A DNA stretch of 64,000 bases from positions 543,262 through 607,261 of the forward strand of contig NZ_QMDL01000002.1 of NCBI RefSeq assembly GCF_003336705.1, written 5' to 3'. Positions 17,889 through 27,414 of this stretch are shown here, piece by piece (the first letter of the stretch is position 1; each line of letters opens with the position of its first letter). The translations under genes and the position numbers were made by a program. Under the pieces are notes generated by a model that was given only the letters and a program-made list of their open reading frames with translations, searched no databases and was not told where the DNA came from. The stretch comes from Marinobacter litoralis. Its GTDB lineage: Bacteria > Pseudomonadota > Gammaproteobacteria > Pseudomonadales > Oleiphilaceae.

Positions 17889-19063
17889 ACACCGCTCATC
17901 GACTGCACTTCGGTCGGCGACAGTATGTCTGAACGGCTGAGTTGGCTGATCGACGTTTTGCCCATGAGTGACAGGGTAAGTTCCGTTTCCAGCCGGATAT
18001 TGTGCAACAGGTTTTCGACTGCGTTCTGCCCGCCGGCTGCCAGCGCATACCCCCACGGCCGCCCCATCAAACAACCATCCGCACCCAGACACAACGCACG
18101 CACCAGATCCTGCCCGGTTTGAACACCACCATCGACCAACACCTGGCATTTGCCCTCAACCGCTTCGGCTATCGCCGGCAACACATTCAAACTGGCCGGC
18201 GCGCCTTCCAGTTGTCGACCTCCGTGATTGGAAACCACAATGGCATCGGCACCAACCCCAATGGCCGCGCGCGCATCGTCGCTTTCCATAATGCCTTTTA
18301 TAACCAACTTACCGGGCCAGTTTTCGCGAATCCAATCCAGATCATGCCAAGTCACCGAAGGATCAAACTGGCTTTCTACCCACGCCTTGAAATCCTCCGG
18401 TTTGCGGCCGGATGGCACCACACTGGCGAGATTGCCAAAGGTCAGCGGTTTTCCGCCGATGGCAACATCGGCCAACCAACGGGGATGGCTCACTAAATCC
18501 AGAGCTTTACGGAGCTTTGCGGGCACCGACAGATTGCCATTCATGCCGTTCCGGACATCACGATAACGCAGCCCAAGGCGCGCCAGGTCTACCGTAAACA
18601 CCAGTGATTTATAGCCGGATTGCCAGGCACGGGCCAGCAAATCTGCAGAGAAGCCCCGGTCTTTCAACACATAGAGCTGAAACCAGAGGTTGGCATTCGG
18701 GGCCTCCCGAGCCACCTCTTCCACTGAACAAATGCCCACGGTACTTAAACAAAAAGGGATACCTGCACTCGCACCTGCCTTGGCCGCCTGAGCCTCTCCG
18801 CGCTTGGCCAACATACCGGATAACCCCATCGGCGCCATGACCAAAGGCAAGCTGACTGGCGCGCCGACTAACTCCGTAGCGGTATCAACCTGAGCAACAT
18901 CGGTCATTACCCGCTGGCGAAAACACCATTGGTTATAGGCCCGACGGTTGTCCGCCAAAGTCTGCTCAGAGAAGGCACCACCGTCGAGATAATCAAACAG
19001 CATGCGCGGTAGCTTTCGCCTGGCCAACAAACGATAGTCAGAAACAGATGCGGGAGCGAGCAT
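17885..19063 (-). CDS. lldD: FMN-dependent L-lactate dehydrogenase (LldD-type)
   Basis: A 392-residue alpha-hydroxy-acid dehydrogenase oxidising L-lactate to pyruvate with electrons to quinone. It shows the N-terminal SDYRLLARRKLPRMLFDYLDGGA, FMN contacts MAPMGLSG and FTVDL, the active-site SNHGGRQLEGAP, and the phosphate-binding DGGVQTGQDLVRAL...GRPW. The start at 19063 matches E. coli LldD and has AAGAG upstream. No lactate permease or regulator is adjacent, so the substrate could be another 2-hydroxyacid. Convergent with ubiT. Confidence 0.85.
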   Translation of the reverse strand: MLAPASVSDYRLLARRKLPRMLFDYLDGGAFSEQTLADNRRAYNQWCFRQRVMTDVAQVDTATELVGAPVSLPLVMAPMGLSGMLAKRGEAQAAKAGASAGIPFCLSTVGICSVEEVAREAPNANLWFQLYVLKDRGFSADLLARAWQSGYKSLVFTVDLARLGLRYRDVRNGMNGNLSVPAKLRKALDLVSHPRWLADVAIGGKPLTFGNLASVVPSGRKPEDFKAWVESQFDPSVTWHDLDWIRENWPGKLVIKGIMESDDARAAIGVGADAIVVSNHGGRQLEGAPASLNVLPAIAEAVEGKCQVLVDGGVQTGQDLVRALCLGADGCLMGRPWGYALAAGGQNAVENLLHNIRLETELTLSLMGKTSISQLSRSDILSPTEVQSMSGV

Positions 19064-19118
19064 GGCTGGCACTCTTATTATTGGGATTACAGCCCGTTGT
19101 TTTTAGTAGAGATGAAGC

Positions 19119-19481
19119 TTAAAGCTTATCTTCTTGCACAAAGGCTTTCAGGGCAACCGCATTATTGTGCTCGGTGTCTTTTGCAGCAAAGACTAAAGTG
19201 ATGCGTTTCTGTTCCGCCAGCAGGTTTTTAAAGGTTTCAAGATCATCAGAGGCTTCGTCTGCCTTCAACTCTTTGAGGTAACGCTTTTGAAACTCGTCCC
19301 ATTTGTCGGGGTCGTGATCGAACCATTTCCGCAGCTCGGTGGACGGCGACAGTCCTTTTAACCAATGGGCAATGTCCGCAGCCTCTTTCGAGACACCTCG
19401 CGGCCAGATACGGTCAACCAGAATTCGTGGGCCGTCTGAGCGAGCAGCCGCGTCGTAGGCTCTTTTTAGTCGAATATCCAT
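19119..19481 (-). CDS. DUF488 (YeaO-like) family protein
   Basis: A 120-residue soluble protein of the DUF488/YeaO family: IRLKRAYD, then ILVDRIWPRGVSKE, WLKGLSPSTELRKWFDHDPDKWDEF and TLVFAAKDTEHNNA. The function is unestablished. The ATG at 19481 is preferred to a TTG four codons earlier. It lies 55 bases upstream of lldD on the same strand. Confidence 0.85.
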   Translation of the reverse strand: MDIRLKRAYDAAARSDGPRILVDRIWPRGVSKEAADIAHWLKGLSPSTELRKWFDHDPDKWDEFQKRYLKELKADEASDDLETFKNLLAEQKRITLVFAAKDTEHNNAVALKAFVQEDKL

Positions 19482-19687
19482 AACAGGCTCCAAACTGAAG
19501 ACACATCCCAGAGACTACTCCGTGCCCGGCGTTGTTTCAAAATTCGCCCCCGAACCGCACAAGCCCAACACTGGCCCAAGCTGACTATTATCAGCCTACC
19601 CGTTCTGATAGATTTCAAGCCTGACGAACGCATAACAAACTACCTCGCCACGATGCCCTCTTGGCCCCCATGCAAGGACTGAATTCA

Positions 19688-20134
19688 ATGAGTCTGGCCG
19701 AAAAGCTTTGTCTCACCGCCGCTTTTATCTTTTTTATGACAGGGTTATTAACCGGTATCTGGAAATACTGGTGCATGGCCACCAGCCCGAAAGCTGCCGC
19801 GCCAAGATACGTAGACATCGCGCATCGCAGCTCGCTGATGTACAGCTTTGCCGCCCTGCTCTTGGGATGGTTCGCCAGTTATAGCGTGTATACAGATTGG
19901 GTGAATACCCTAGCGGCCGTAAGTGCCTTGGGCTTTTTCGGTTTAGCCATTGGCACCTACATCATTCACGGCATTTTAAGAGACACCAGCAACCAGCTGC
20001 GCAAGCCCCACAAACTGGGCCAATCAACCCTGCCGGGGTGGCTAGTTCACGGCTTCATGATTGCATTGGTTGTTGCCGAAGTGGGTGGGTCGTTCGTGCT
20101 GGGCTCCGGTGCTCTGCTCGGGGTCTGGCAATAA
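19688..20134 (+). CDS. Hypothetical four-helix membrane protein
   Basis: A 148-residue protein with four hydrophobic segments at about residues 6-27, 48-66, 70-92 and 118-142. The polar loops include KYWCMATSPKAAAPRYVDIAHRSS and RDTSNQLRKPHKLG. The histidines near the membrane (IAHRSS, IIHGI, VHGF) could be structural or cofactor ligands. I do not recognise the family. The ATG follows AAGGA. It is convergent with ubiV and sits within the ubiT...ubiUV neighbourhood. Confidence 0.75.
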   Translation: MSLAEKLCLTAAFIFFMTGLLTGIWKYWCMATSPKAAAPRYVDIAHRSSLMYSFAALLLGWFASYSVYTDWVNTLAAVSALGFFGLAIGTYIIHGILRDTSNQLRKPHKLGQSTLPGWLVHGFMIALVVAEVGGSFVLGSGALLGVWQ

Positions 20135-20160
20135 AGCCAGCCCCTGTAGCAAAGGCTGCG

Positions 20161-21054
20161 TCAGCGTCTGACCTGATCCATACCCGGGCGGCCATACCAA
20201 TAGCCATCGCAAGGTGGCGCTTCCACCAGCTGCAACGGATCCGTGTCTGGCATCTCGCCTCGCCGAACCTGATCAAATCGTTTCACCACATCTTCCATAC
20301 CTTGATACTCAGGGCTCAAGCGAACCGTTGATACGCCCATCCGCTCCATCTCGGGCAGTTCCCGCATCAAGTCGTAGCGTGATCCCGACAGGGTGGAAAT
20401 GCCGTTCAAACGAAACAGCTCCTGACTCTCACGGGAACGCAGTTCCATGCCATCCGGATGCTCAAGGCACCGGAATTCACAGTTGTCTTTCGGCAAGTTG
20501 TAATGCCGTGCCGTAAAGCAGCGGGACGACCAGGCGAGTGGCAAGAATCCCCACGAAAAGACTTCCGCTGGTAAATCCAGCCCTTCCTGTTCCAGCTCAC
20601 GAATCAGTGAGTTCAGTGTGTCCCGGCCTAATTCAACCGGTAGATTCCAACCTTGCAGGCCCTGATTGACCAGAATCTTCAACGTGGCCGTGTTGTAGAT
20701 ATTCATGGAAGGCCCGGTGACAAACGGTATGCGATTCCGAACCGCCACCTGCAAGGCGCTTTGGTCATTGGCTTCCACCATGAACTCGCCCTGCTCGCAA
20801 AATCGGCGTAGCCGTCTCAAGTCGGCTTCAGATTCAATCAACGTCAAGGTTGAGAGCACCACCTCTTTGCCGCAGGCTTTTAAATCTCTGGCAAGGTCAA
20901 TCCAGTCATCCGGCTTCAGTTCTCGCCGTCGGGAGCAAACGACTTCTCCCAAATAAACAGTATCAACCGGCCATTCCGCCGCCTTGGCGTAAAAATCAAA
21001 GACACTTTGCTTGGACCAAAACCAAAGGATCGGGCCCAGAGATAGTTTCATCAT
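20161..21054 (-). CDS. ubiV: UbiV, O2-independent ubiquinone hydroxylation protein (U32 family)
   Basis: A 297-residue U32-peptidase-fold protein matching UbiV (YhbV). It begins MKLSLGPILWFWSK and contains the family YLGEVVCSRRREL, FTARHYNLPKDNC and CLEHPDGM segments. The conserved cysteines ligate the [4Fe-4S] cluster. With UbiU it hydroxylates ubiquinone precursors without O2, using prephenate as oxygen donor. The start at 21054 follows GAGGGG; 21051 is equally possible. It is directly downstream of ubiU (12-base gap). Confidence 0.93.
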   Translation of the reverse strand: MMKLSLGPILWFWSKQSVFDFYAKAAEWPVDTVYLGEVVCSRRRELKPDDWIDLARDLKACGKEVVLSTLTLIESEADLRRLRRFCEQGEFMVEANDQSALQVAVRNRIPFVTGPSMNIYNTATLKILVNQGLQGWNLPVELGRDTLNSLIRELEQEGLDLPAEVFSWGFLPLAWSSRCFTARHYNLPKDNCEFRCLEHPDGMELRSRESQELFRLNGISTLSGSRYDLMRELPEMERMGVSTVRLSPEYQGMEDVVKRFDQVRRGEMPDTDPLQLVEAPPCDGYWYGRPGMDQVRR

Positions 21055-21066
21055 AATCACAGCCCC

Positions 21067-22062
21067 TCATTTCCATTTTCGATGGTAAGCACCAATGGTG
21101 GTCAAGCCTCCTTCGGAAAGGCCAGACAAGGTATTGCGCCATGCGGGGTCCACCGTAAACATATCGGGGTGCGCATCCAGCTCATCCAAAGCCTGGCGCC
21201 AGGTACGAGCCACATCCGCAATGTAAGCCGGGCTGCGTTGCCGCCCTTCGATCTTGACCGCGCTGATGCCCAATGCCTTCAGGTCGGGCAACAAATCCAT
21301 GGTATTGAGGCTGACGGGCTCTTCGATGGCATGATAGACACTGCCTTCAACGTCAAACCGTCCCTTACACAACGTTGGGTAGCCGGCTGACTCGCCCGGG
21401 CCGTAACGGTCAATCAACACATCGTTCAGTCGAGACTCCAGCCCTTCCGGGGTTTCTTGCCAACGCACCGCTTTGGCAGGCGAACAAGCACCACGTGTGT
21501 TGGGAGATTCATCGGTCAGATAGGACGACAGATAACAGCGCCCTTCTGCCATGATGCACAAACTGCCAAAGGCAAAAACTTCCAGCTCAACGGGGCTATG
21601 CTTAGCCACTGCCCGAACCTGATCCAGCGAGAGAACCCGAGGCAAAACCGCCCGGCGGATGTCAAAATTGTCTTTGTAAAAAGAAAGCGCTTCGTAACTG
21701 GTGGCGGAGCCCTGAACCGAAAGGTGCCGGGGTATATGCGGGTATTTATTCGCGGCGTAATCCAGCAACCCCATATCCGCCAGAATTATGGCATCCACCC
21801 CCAGACTGGCCGCGCGATCCACAGCCGATTTCCACTGCTCCCACCCATCGGGTTGGGGGTACGTGTTGATTGCACAAAAAACTCTGCTACCTTTCGAATG
21901 AGCGTATTCGATTCCTTCACCGGCACGCTTGTCGTTAAAGTTAAGGCCGGCGAATTGGCGAGCATTGGTACTGTCCCGGAAACCGAGATACACAGCATCT
22001 GCGCCATGATCCACTGCGGTTTTCAGAGCGGGCAGACTTCCGGCGGGGCAGACAAGTTCCAT
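21067..22062 (-). CDS. ubiU: UbiU, O2-independent ubiquinone hydroxylation protein (U32 family)
   Basis: 331 residues, the same length as E. coli UbiU. It starts MELVCPAGSLPALKTAVDHG and carries the U32 signature region with cluster cysteines in SLCIMAEGRCYLSS, RGACSPAK and LCKGRF. Partner of UbiV in anaerobic ubiquinone synthesis, which a denitrifier needs to keep its quinone pool without oxygen. The ATG at 22062 is preferred to an earlier in-frame ATG. The 239-base region upstream, shared with the divergent GGDEF-EAL gene, has a weak dyad TAACCA/TGGTTA at 22230-22252 but no clear Fnr box. Confidence 0.94.
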   Translation of the reverse strand: MELVCPAGSLPALKTAVDHGADAVYLGFRDSTNARQFAGLNFNDKRAGEGIEYAHSKGSRVFCAINTYPQPDGWEQWKSAVDRAASLGVDAIILADMGLLDYAANKYPHIPRHLSVQGSATSYEALSFYKDNFDIRRAVLPRVLSLDQVRAVAKHSPVELEVFAFGSLCIMAEGRCYLSSYLTDESPNTRGACSPAKAVRWQETPEGLESRLNDVLIDRYGPGESAGYPTLCKGRFDVEGSVYHAIEEPVSLNTMDLLPDLKALGISAVKIEGRQRSPAYIADVARTWRQALDELDAHPDMFTVDPAWRNTLSGLSEGGLTTIGAYHRKWK

Positions 22063-22301
22063 GGCTTTCTCCACTGAAAAACGTTTCCGCACAGTACCGG
22101 TGCCCTCGAAAAACCACCTTGACCGATATCAGCGAGCCTCAAAGCGAGCTTAAAGATACCTGTCGGAGGTCAATTAATACCAAAGATATCCAGTGAATCG
22201 GTGACCCGAATAGACTGAATCCGTACCATTAACCACATTTTAATCATGGTTATTTAATCAAGTATCACGAAACTCACGCTCGGCTCAGGGTATACGGATA
22301 G

Positions 22302-25028
22302 ATGCTCCTCAGAAACTGTATTGAAAGGGCGATTCGGCGATTCGACAAACTTCCCTTGGCGACCCGTGCTTTCCTGACCTTTACACCGTTGTTTATCGCC
22401 GTGGCCTGGTTATCTCTGACCAATGGTCTGACGCTTTATCAAAGTGCCCAAAAGCTTGCCGCACTTGAGGACGATACCCAACACGCTGTTGATGCGGGCT
22501 TTTTGGTAAGTGCACTGCAAAACGAACGTGCCGCCAGCAGCGTCTATGTTGCAAGCGGGGGAAAACTCCACACCGAGAAGGTTATAGAAGCGCGCGCAAT
22601 TACAGACCAGAAACTGATGACGCTAAAAGCAGCTCTGGCTGAGCCCGGCCATTCCTCAGCGGAATCGAATTTTAAAGAAAGCCTACAACGCCGGGCGAAA
22701 GCGCTGGCACGCTTGCCAAGTTTCCGGCAGCGCATCGATTCACTGAGCATTTCCAGCAGCGAGGTCCGTACCTACTTAACGCACCACGTTGACGCGCTGA
22801 ACGAACTGATCAGCCACCTTTCAGAACAAACCAACTTGAACCACGTTGGTCGAAAACTGCGTGCTTACTTCCTTATCAACCGATTAAAAGAGCTTGTCGC
22901 GCAGGAGCGTGTGCTTATTTCTAGCGCTCTGATCAGTCAATCGCTCACCGAAAGCCAGCGTCAAGAGCTGATCTTTAACGCGGGGCGCCAGTTCAGTGCC
23001 CGCATTATGCTGGATACACAAACCGATTCACGCAAAGGCCTGCAGGCTCTTCCCATTGTTCCTGAAAGCGTGCAATTCCGCGACCAACTGATCAACGCAC
23101 CAGACAAAACCGCTATTTTAAAAAGCACGTCATTGCAGGATTGGGTCAGTCATCAAAGCGAGCGTATCGCCAAACTCAGCAAAACCGAATCCGTACTCGC
23201 ACAGGATATTCTTCAGGAAACATCGCGCATGCGCGCCAACGCCCAGCGGCACTTGTGGCGCTACATTATCTTGTCGCCGCTAATCCTGATGGGCAGCCTG
23301 GGCTTTGCGTATCTGGTGTTCCGGCACATTAAAACGCAGCTGCAACTCGCTGAAGCAATCTTTGATCACAGCCATGACCGAGTGACCATCGCGGATCGAA
23401 ATGCCAACATCGTTGAAGTAAACAAAGCTTTTACCGACATTACCGGCTACACCCGGCGGGAGGTTCTGGGCAAAAACTCCCGGATTCTGCAGTCCGGGCG
23501 GCAAGACAAGGCCTTTTATAAGCGACTGTGGACACAACTAATCGGCACCGGCAGCTGGCAAGGCGAAATATGGAACCGTCGAAAAAATGGTGAGTTTTAC
23601 GCAGAATGGACCACCATCAGTGCCGTTAAAAACCGAAAAGGCATCACCGATTATTACGTATCGGTGTCTTCAGATATCACTGAACGAGCCCGGCAACACG
23701 AGGCGCAACTGGAGTTCAGCGCATACCACGATCCCCTTACCAAGTTGCCCAACGAGGCACTGATCCGAGATCGACTTAGGCACGCACTGAATCTGTCCTC
23801 ACACAGAGGAAAAGGAGTGGTTGTGGCGGCGCTGGATATTGACCATTTCAGACATATCAACGAACGCCATGGCCACCATGTGGGCGATCAGTTACTCGAG
23901 ATCGTTGGTCAACGCTTGCTTGCCAATTTACGTGAGGTCGATTCCCTGGCCCGTACCGGCGGCGATGAATTCCTGCTGGTGTTGGAATCCGTTAGCAACA
24001 TCACACTGGTCAGTCAGATTCTTGAGCGTGTCCAGAATGATCTTGCCAAACCCATCAACCTCGACGGTCAGTCGATTTCGGTGGGAAGCAGCATTGGCGC
24101 CACCTACTTTCCGGAAGACAGCTCTGACGGCGACACCCTCATCCGCCATGCCGTACAAGCTCTGCATGACGCTAAGCGCAACGGGCGCGGGCGCTTGATC
24201 TGGTTTGATTCCGAAAAAGACCGTAGCGAGAACGCGTTATCACAGCTGCTAAAACAGATAGAGAATGCACTGGATAACGATGAACTGGTTTTGCATTTCC
24301 AGCCCAAGGTCAATATGCAAACCGGTGACGTCCTTGGTTTCGAGGCCCTGCTCCGGTGGCAAGACCCCAACCGGGGGTTGGTGCCGCCCGGGGAGTTTCT
24401 TCCTCACATTGAAAACCATCCGATTTCCATCACCGTGGGCAATTGGGTCATTCAAACGGCTATTGCCCAGATCGAACGCTGGAAGTCTGAGGGTATACGC
24501 ACCTCCGTTAGCGTAAACATCAATTCTTTGCAGTTGCTGGCTCCGAACTTCGTGCCGCTCCTGGAAGAGCAGATTCACAGCCATTCGGGGTTTGACCCCG
24601 CAGATCTCGAACTCGAGATTCTGGAAAGCGCCGCCATCAACGACATTCAGCTTGCCAGCAATGTGCTTGAACAGTGCCGGGCACTGGGCATTCGCGCCTC
24701 ATTGGATGATTTCGGGACGGGCTATGCGTCGTTGAATTATTTGAAGCAGCTTCCGGCTGAAACCCTGAAAATCGACCAGTGCTTTGTCCGCGACATGCAG
24801 CGTGAGGCAGGTAGCAAAGCGATCGTACGAGGCATTATCGGGCTGGCGGATGCGTTTGGTTTTCAGGTCATTGCAGAAGGGGTAGAAACCGAGGAACAGG
24901 GTAAAGAGCTGGTCGCACTCGGTTGCCTTGCCGGACAAGGCTTCGGTATTGGCCGGCCCATGCCTGCTGCGCAGGTTCGCGAATGGCTGGCAGGCTGGCA
25001 CAGCGCTCAAAGCTGGCTTGATAAATAG
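22302..25028 (+). CDS. NIT-PAS-GGDEF-EAL membrane signalling protein
   Basis: A 908-residue cyclic-di-GMP protein. TM1 (about residues 22-45) is followed by a periplasmic NIT (nitrate/nitrite-sensing) domain with the family motif LQNERAASSVYVASGG (about 71-86). TM2 lies at about 318-340, then a PAS domain (FTDITGYTRREVLGKNSRILQSG). The GGDEF domain has an intact RTGGDEF. The EAL domain has the EAL metal site (GFEALLRW), DDFGTGYASL and EGVETEEQ, so both activities look possible. Its position beside the narXL/ubiUV region and the NIT domain suggest nitrate-linked control of cyclic-di-GMP, an inference. Confidence 0.9.
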   Translation: MLLRNCIERAIRRFDKLPLATRAFLTFTPLFIAVAWLSLTNGLTLYQSAQKLAALEDDTQHAVDAGFLVSALQNERAASSVYVASGGKLHTEKVIEARAITDQKLMTLKAALAEPGHSSAESNFKESLQRRAKALARLPSFRQRIDSLSISSSEVRTYLTHHVDALNELISHLSEQTNLNHVGRKLRAYFLINRLKELVAQERVLISSALISQSLTESQRQELIFNAGRQFSARIMLDTQTDSRKGLQALPIVPESVQFRDQLINAPDKTAILKSTSLQDWVSHQSERIAKLSKTESVLAQDILQETSRMRANAQRHLWRYIILSPLILMGSLGFAYLVFRHIKTQLQLAEAIFDHSHDRVTIADRNANIVEVNKAFTDITGYTRREVLGKNSRILQSGRQDKAFYKRLWTQLIGTGSWQGEIWNRRKNGEFYAEWTTISAVKNRKGITDYYVSVSSDITERARQHEAQLEFSAYHDPLTKLPNEALIRDRLRHALNLSSHRGKGVVVAALDIDHFRHINERHGHHVGDQLLEIVGQRLLANLREVDSLARTGGDEFLLVLESVSNITLVSQILERVQNDLAKPINLDGQSISVGSSIGATYFPEDSSDGDTLIRHAVQALHDAKRNGRGRLIWFDSEKDRSENALSQLLKQIENALDNDELVLHFQPKVNMQTGDVLGFEALLRWQDPNRGLVPPGEFLPHIENHPISITVGNWVIQTAIAQIERWKSEGIRTSVSVNINSLQLLAPNFVPLLEEQIHSHSGFDPADLELEILESAAINDIQLASNVLEQCRALGIRASLDDFGTGYASLNYLKQLPAETLKIDQCFVRDMQREAGSKAIVRGIIGLADAFGFQVIAEGVETEEQGKELVALGCLAGQGFGIGRPMPAAQVREWLAGWHSAQSWLDK

Positions 25029-25035
25029 TGGGCGT

Positions 25036-25065
25036 AAAAAAAACAGCCCCGAAGGGCTGCTTTTC
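25036..25065. terminator. Bidirectional intrinsic terminator
   Basis: An A-run, the stem CAGCCC-CGAA-GGGCTG (25044-25059) and a T-run lie between the GGDEF-EAL gene and the oppositely oriented small symporter-associated gene. Both sides have the correct U-tract. Confidence 0.88.
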
Positions 25066-25087
25066 GCAAAGACTGCCTGATTGTTAA

Positions 25088-25222
25088 TCAGATCAAATCT
25101 TCATCCGATTTGCGGCAGTGACGGGCATCCCGTGCTACTGCGCCACAGATAACCGCCAGCACGCCTAACGTCAGAGCCGGCCAAACCAGGATATACGCAC
25201 CATAAACCAATTCGTTTGTCAT
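25088..25222 (-). CDS. 44-residue putative transporter small subunit
   Basis: A short gene overlapping the symporter stop by four bases (ATGA), which supports coupled translation. It encodes MTNELVYGAYILVWPALTLG followed by a single membrane span ending VICGAVARD, then a charged tail with RHCRKSDEDLI. Tiny one-span proteins of this form are often encoded after this class of sodium:solute symporter and are annotated as putative transporter small subunits. The function is unknown; it may stabilise the symporter. Confidence 0.75.
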   Translation of the reverse strand: MTNELVYGAYILVWPALTLGVLAVICGAVARDARHCRKSDEDLI

Positions 25223-26898
25223 TTTGCACCCTCCGGGATCATATCAACAGTTTCGTCGGTGCCTGCTTCGTCGTAGCAACCGACCCGTTTTTCGATCAAA
25301 TCAAAGTCAAAACGCTCTTCTTTGCTGAGCAGTGTCATTGCTGTGCAAACCACAGCGCTGGCACCGTATGCGGTGAGCGACGCCACCAATACCATGTAGT
25401 CACGCAGGAAGCCGGTGGCAAAAATCAGCATCAGTACCAAGGTGATTGCACCGGCAATCAGCCCGGCTGAACGGCCGAAGAAACCGAACACCATCATGCC
25501 GATCACCACAGCGCCGCCTGCAGAAGCCAGAACTTCAAACAGCAGCACGGTCAGCCCTGTCATCTCTACCAACTCGAAGCGGGCAATGCAGAAGAAGGCC
25601 ATTGCCACCACAACCGACCAGGTGAAGGCTGCGTTGGTGACTCGGTCCCAGAAGCAGCTGACGATGACCGGGAATACAATCGCACCCCACAAGGCACCGA
25701 CAAACACCAGCATCACCAGAATATCCAACGAGAAGCTGGCGAAAATCAGGCCCGCAACCGTGGCCACGATCATGGTGATCCGACCAACCATCATCATGAT
25801 TTTCGGATTGGGGTTATTCTTGGCGATATTCTTGCCGTACACATCGGCCATCATAATGGTGGACAGTGCCGACAGGTCGGAGTCCGCCGTCGAAGACAAA
25901 GAACCGATCACCAGCACAAAGAACAGGGCCACGAAGAACGGCGACAGATAGGTGGAAACCATCTGCGGAATCAGATTGTTCATTTCGCCATTTAATGGCT
26001 CAACACCCACCGACAGCGCCATCAAACCGATCATGCCCAGCCCGATTACAATGGCACCGTAGCCAATCGTTGCGGTTACAAACGTCGATTTGATGTTCTT
26101 CTCACGCACCGCAAACAGGCGCTGGGAAATGGTCTGGTTACCAATGGCATAAGCCAATACGGCCACGAAGAAAGGCGCGCCCTGATTCATGATCGCGTCT
26201 ACCGAGAACAAGCTGGCCTGCTCGTCGGTCATGCGGCTTAGGCCTTCTACCATCACACTTGGGCCACCCGCGGAAAACAGCACGGCCGGAATAATCACGA
26301 CAGCGATGGCCATCAATGCCACCAGCTGGGCAAAGTCGGTAAACACCGAGGCACGGAAACCAGAGGTCAAGGTATAAGACAACACGCCCACGCCTGCAAC
26401 GATAACGCCCGTTTCAAAAGACAAAGGCGACAGCACAGACACCAGAGCACCCGCGGCCGTGAAGTTCACCATCAAACTGATAATGCTGCCCAGCACGTTG
26501 GAGCCGGCCAGAATCAGCTGACTGGAGGAACCGTGACGGGCATGAATAAGCTCGCCCAAGGTATGTCCGTTGGGGGCTAGTTCGCGGAAACGGCGACCGA
26601 ACGGATAGATGAACAGAATCATCAGCGCGCCCCAGAAACCGTAGTGAATCGGCCCCGACACGCCGTAGGTGTAGCCAGATGTAGCCGCCGCGTAGAACGA
26701 CGCAGCCCAGATCCAGGTCGCGGTCATACTGGCCGCCCCCATTCCGAAACCGACCTGGTGCCCTGCCACCATAAAGCCGGACGTATCTTCCTTGTCTTTG
26801 CGGATCAGCAAAGTCAGCAAGTAGGTACCGCCATAGAAGGCAGCAAGCAGTAACAGCACGGTTACTGTAGAAAACTGGGTAAATCCGTTCTCGTTCAA
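25219..26898 (-). CDS. Sodium:solute symporter (SSS family)
   Basis: A 559-residue SSS-family transporter with about 13 membrane spans. It shows the SSS features SGFMVAGHQVGFG, GYTYGVSGPIHYGFWG, TSGFRASVFTDFAQ and the sodium-site segment SSTADSDLSALSTIMMADVYGK. The closest relatives I can name are uncharacterised or urea/organic-solute SSS proteins. The substrate cannot be set from sequence. It is translationally coupled to the 44-residue gene downstream. The 5' flank of about 500 bases up to hemN holds no gene. Confidence 0.85.
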   Translation of the reverse strand: MNENGFTQFSTVTVLLLLAAFYGGTYLLTLLIRKDKEDTSGFMVAGHQVGFGMGAASMTATWIWAASFYAAATSGYTYGVSGPIHYGFWGALMILFIYPFGRRFRELAPNGHTLGELIHARHGSSSQLILAGSNVLGSIISLMVNFTAAGALVSVLSPLSFETGVIVAGVGVLSYTLTSGFRASVFTDFAQLVALMAIAVVIIPAVLFSAGGPSVMVEGLSRMTDEQASLFSVDAIMNQGAPFFVAVLAYAIGNQTISQRLFAVREKNIKSTFVTATIGYGAIVIGLGMIGLMALSVGVEPLNGEMNNLIPQMVSTYLSPFFVALFFVLVIGSLSSTADSDLSALSTIMMADVYGKNIAKNNPNPKIMMMVGRITMIVATVAGLIFASFSLDILVMLVFVGALWGAIVFPVIVSCFWDRVTNAAFTWSVVVAMAFFCIARFELVEMTGLTVLLFEVLASAGGAVVIGMMVFGFFGRSAGLIAGAITLVLMLIFATGFLRDYMVLVASLTAYGASAVVCTAMTLLSKEERFDFDLIEKRVGCYDEAGTDETVDMIPEGAK

Positions 26899-27414
26899 GA
26901 CTCAACCTCTTTTCGAAGAAACAAAAAACCGCTGTCTGCCCGAACGATTCATTTCGGTCGCCAAGAATCGAGCAGGGAGCTGTCGTTTCCGCTCAAGCGG
27001 GGGTGTCGCGTAGGGCAACAGGAAGCGGGCCAAGGTGCCCGGCAGCTAAACGTAGCTAAGGAATACTAAGGCGAGGCAAAAGCTCTGAAAATTCTTTAGA
27101 TGTCATGGTATTTTCAATCCTTTTAACCAGAAGCAAAACAAACTGACGATCGTTCCGGAATCCAGAGGTTGCTCTGTTTCTCGAAACGAACGCCTTCTAT
27201 GTATTGAGTTTCAGGTTAATCACATAGAAGCCCAGACGTGAGGCCGAAAAACCATACGCATTTTACGGCACATTGTCTAGTCTGTAGAGGGCAGAACATT
27301 AGTGTGCAACACAAGTACTAACTCATATTCTTTTCCAGACTGCTCAATGGCCCAATGCAAACAGGGCCACCCGAAGGCAGCCCTGTTTATTGATTAACAT
27401 CAGGTTTGTTGTGT
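26899..27414. other. Intergenic region without genes between symporter and hemN
   Basis: A 516-base stretch between the start of the symporter gene and the end of hemN. No convincing open frame or RNA gene is visible. It holds a small palindrome GTTTC-TC-GAAAC near 27177 and, at its right end, the hemN terminator (27359-27388). The length suggests a long symporter leader or distal control sites. Confidence 0.6.
27359..27388. terminator. Terminator downstream of hemN
   Basis: The inverted repeat AAACAGGGC...GCCCTGTTT with a 12-base loop lies 27 bases after the hemN stop codon. The U-tract is short. Confidence 0.65.

Noticed and set aside
22063..22301. Fnr box for ubiUV
   Set aside because: ATCAA- and TTGAT-like halves occur but none are paired with four-base spacing.
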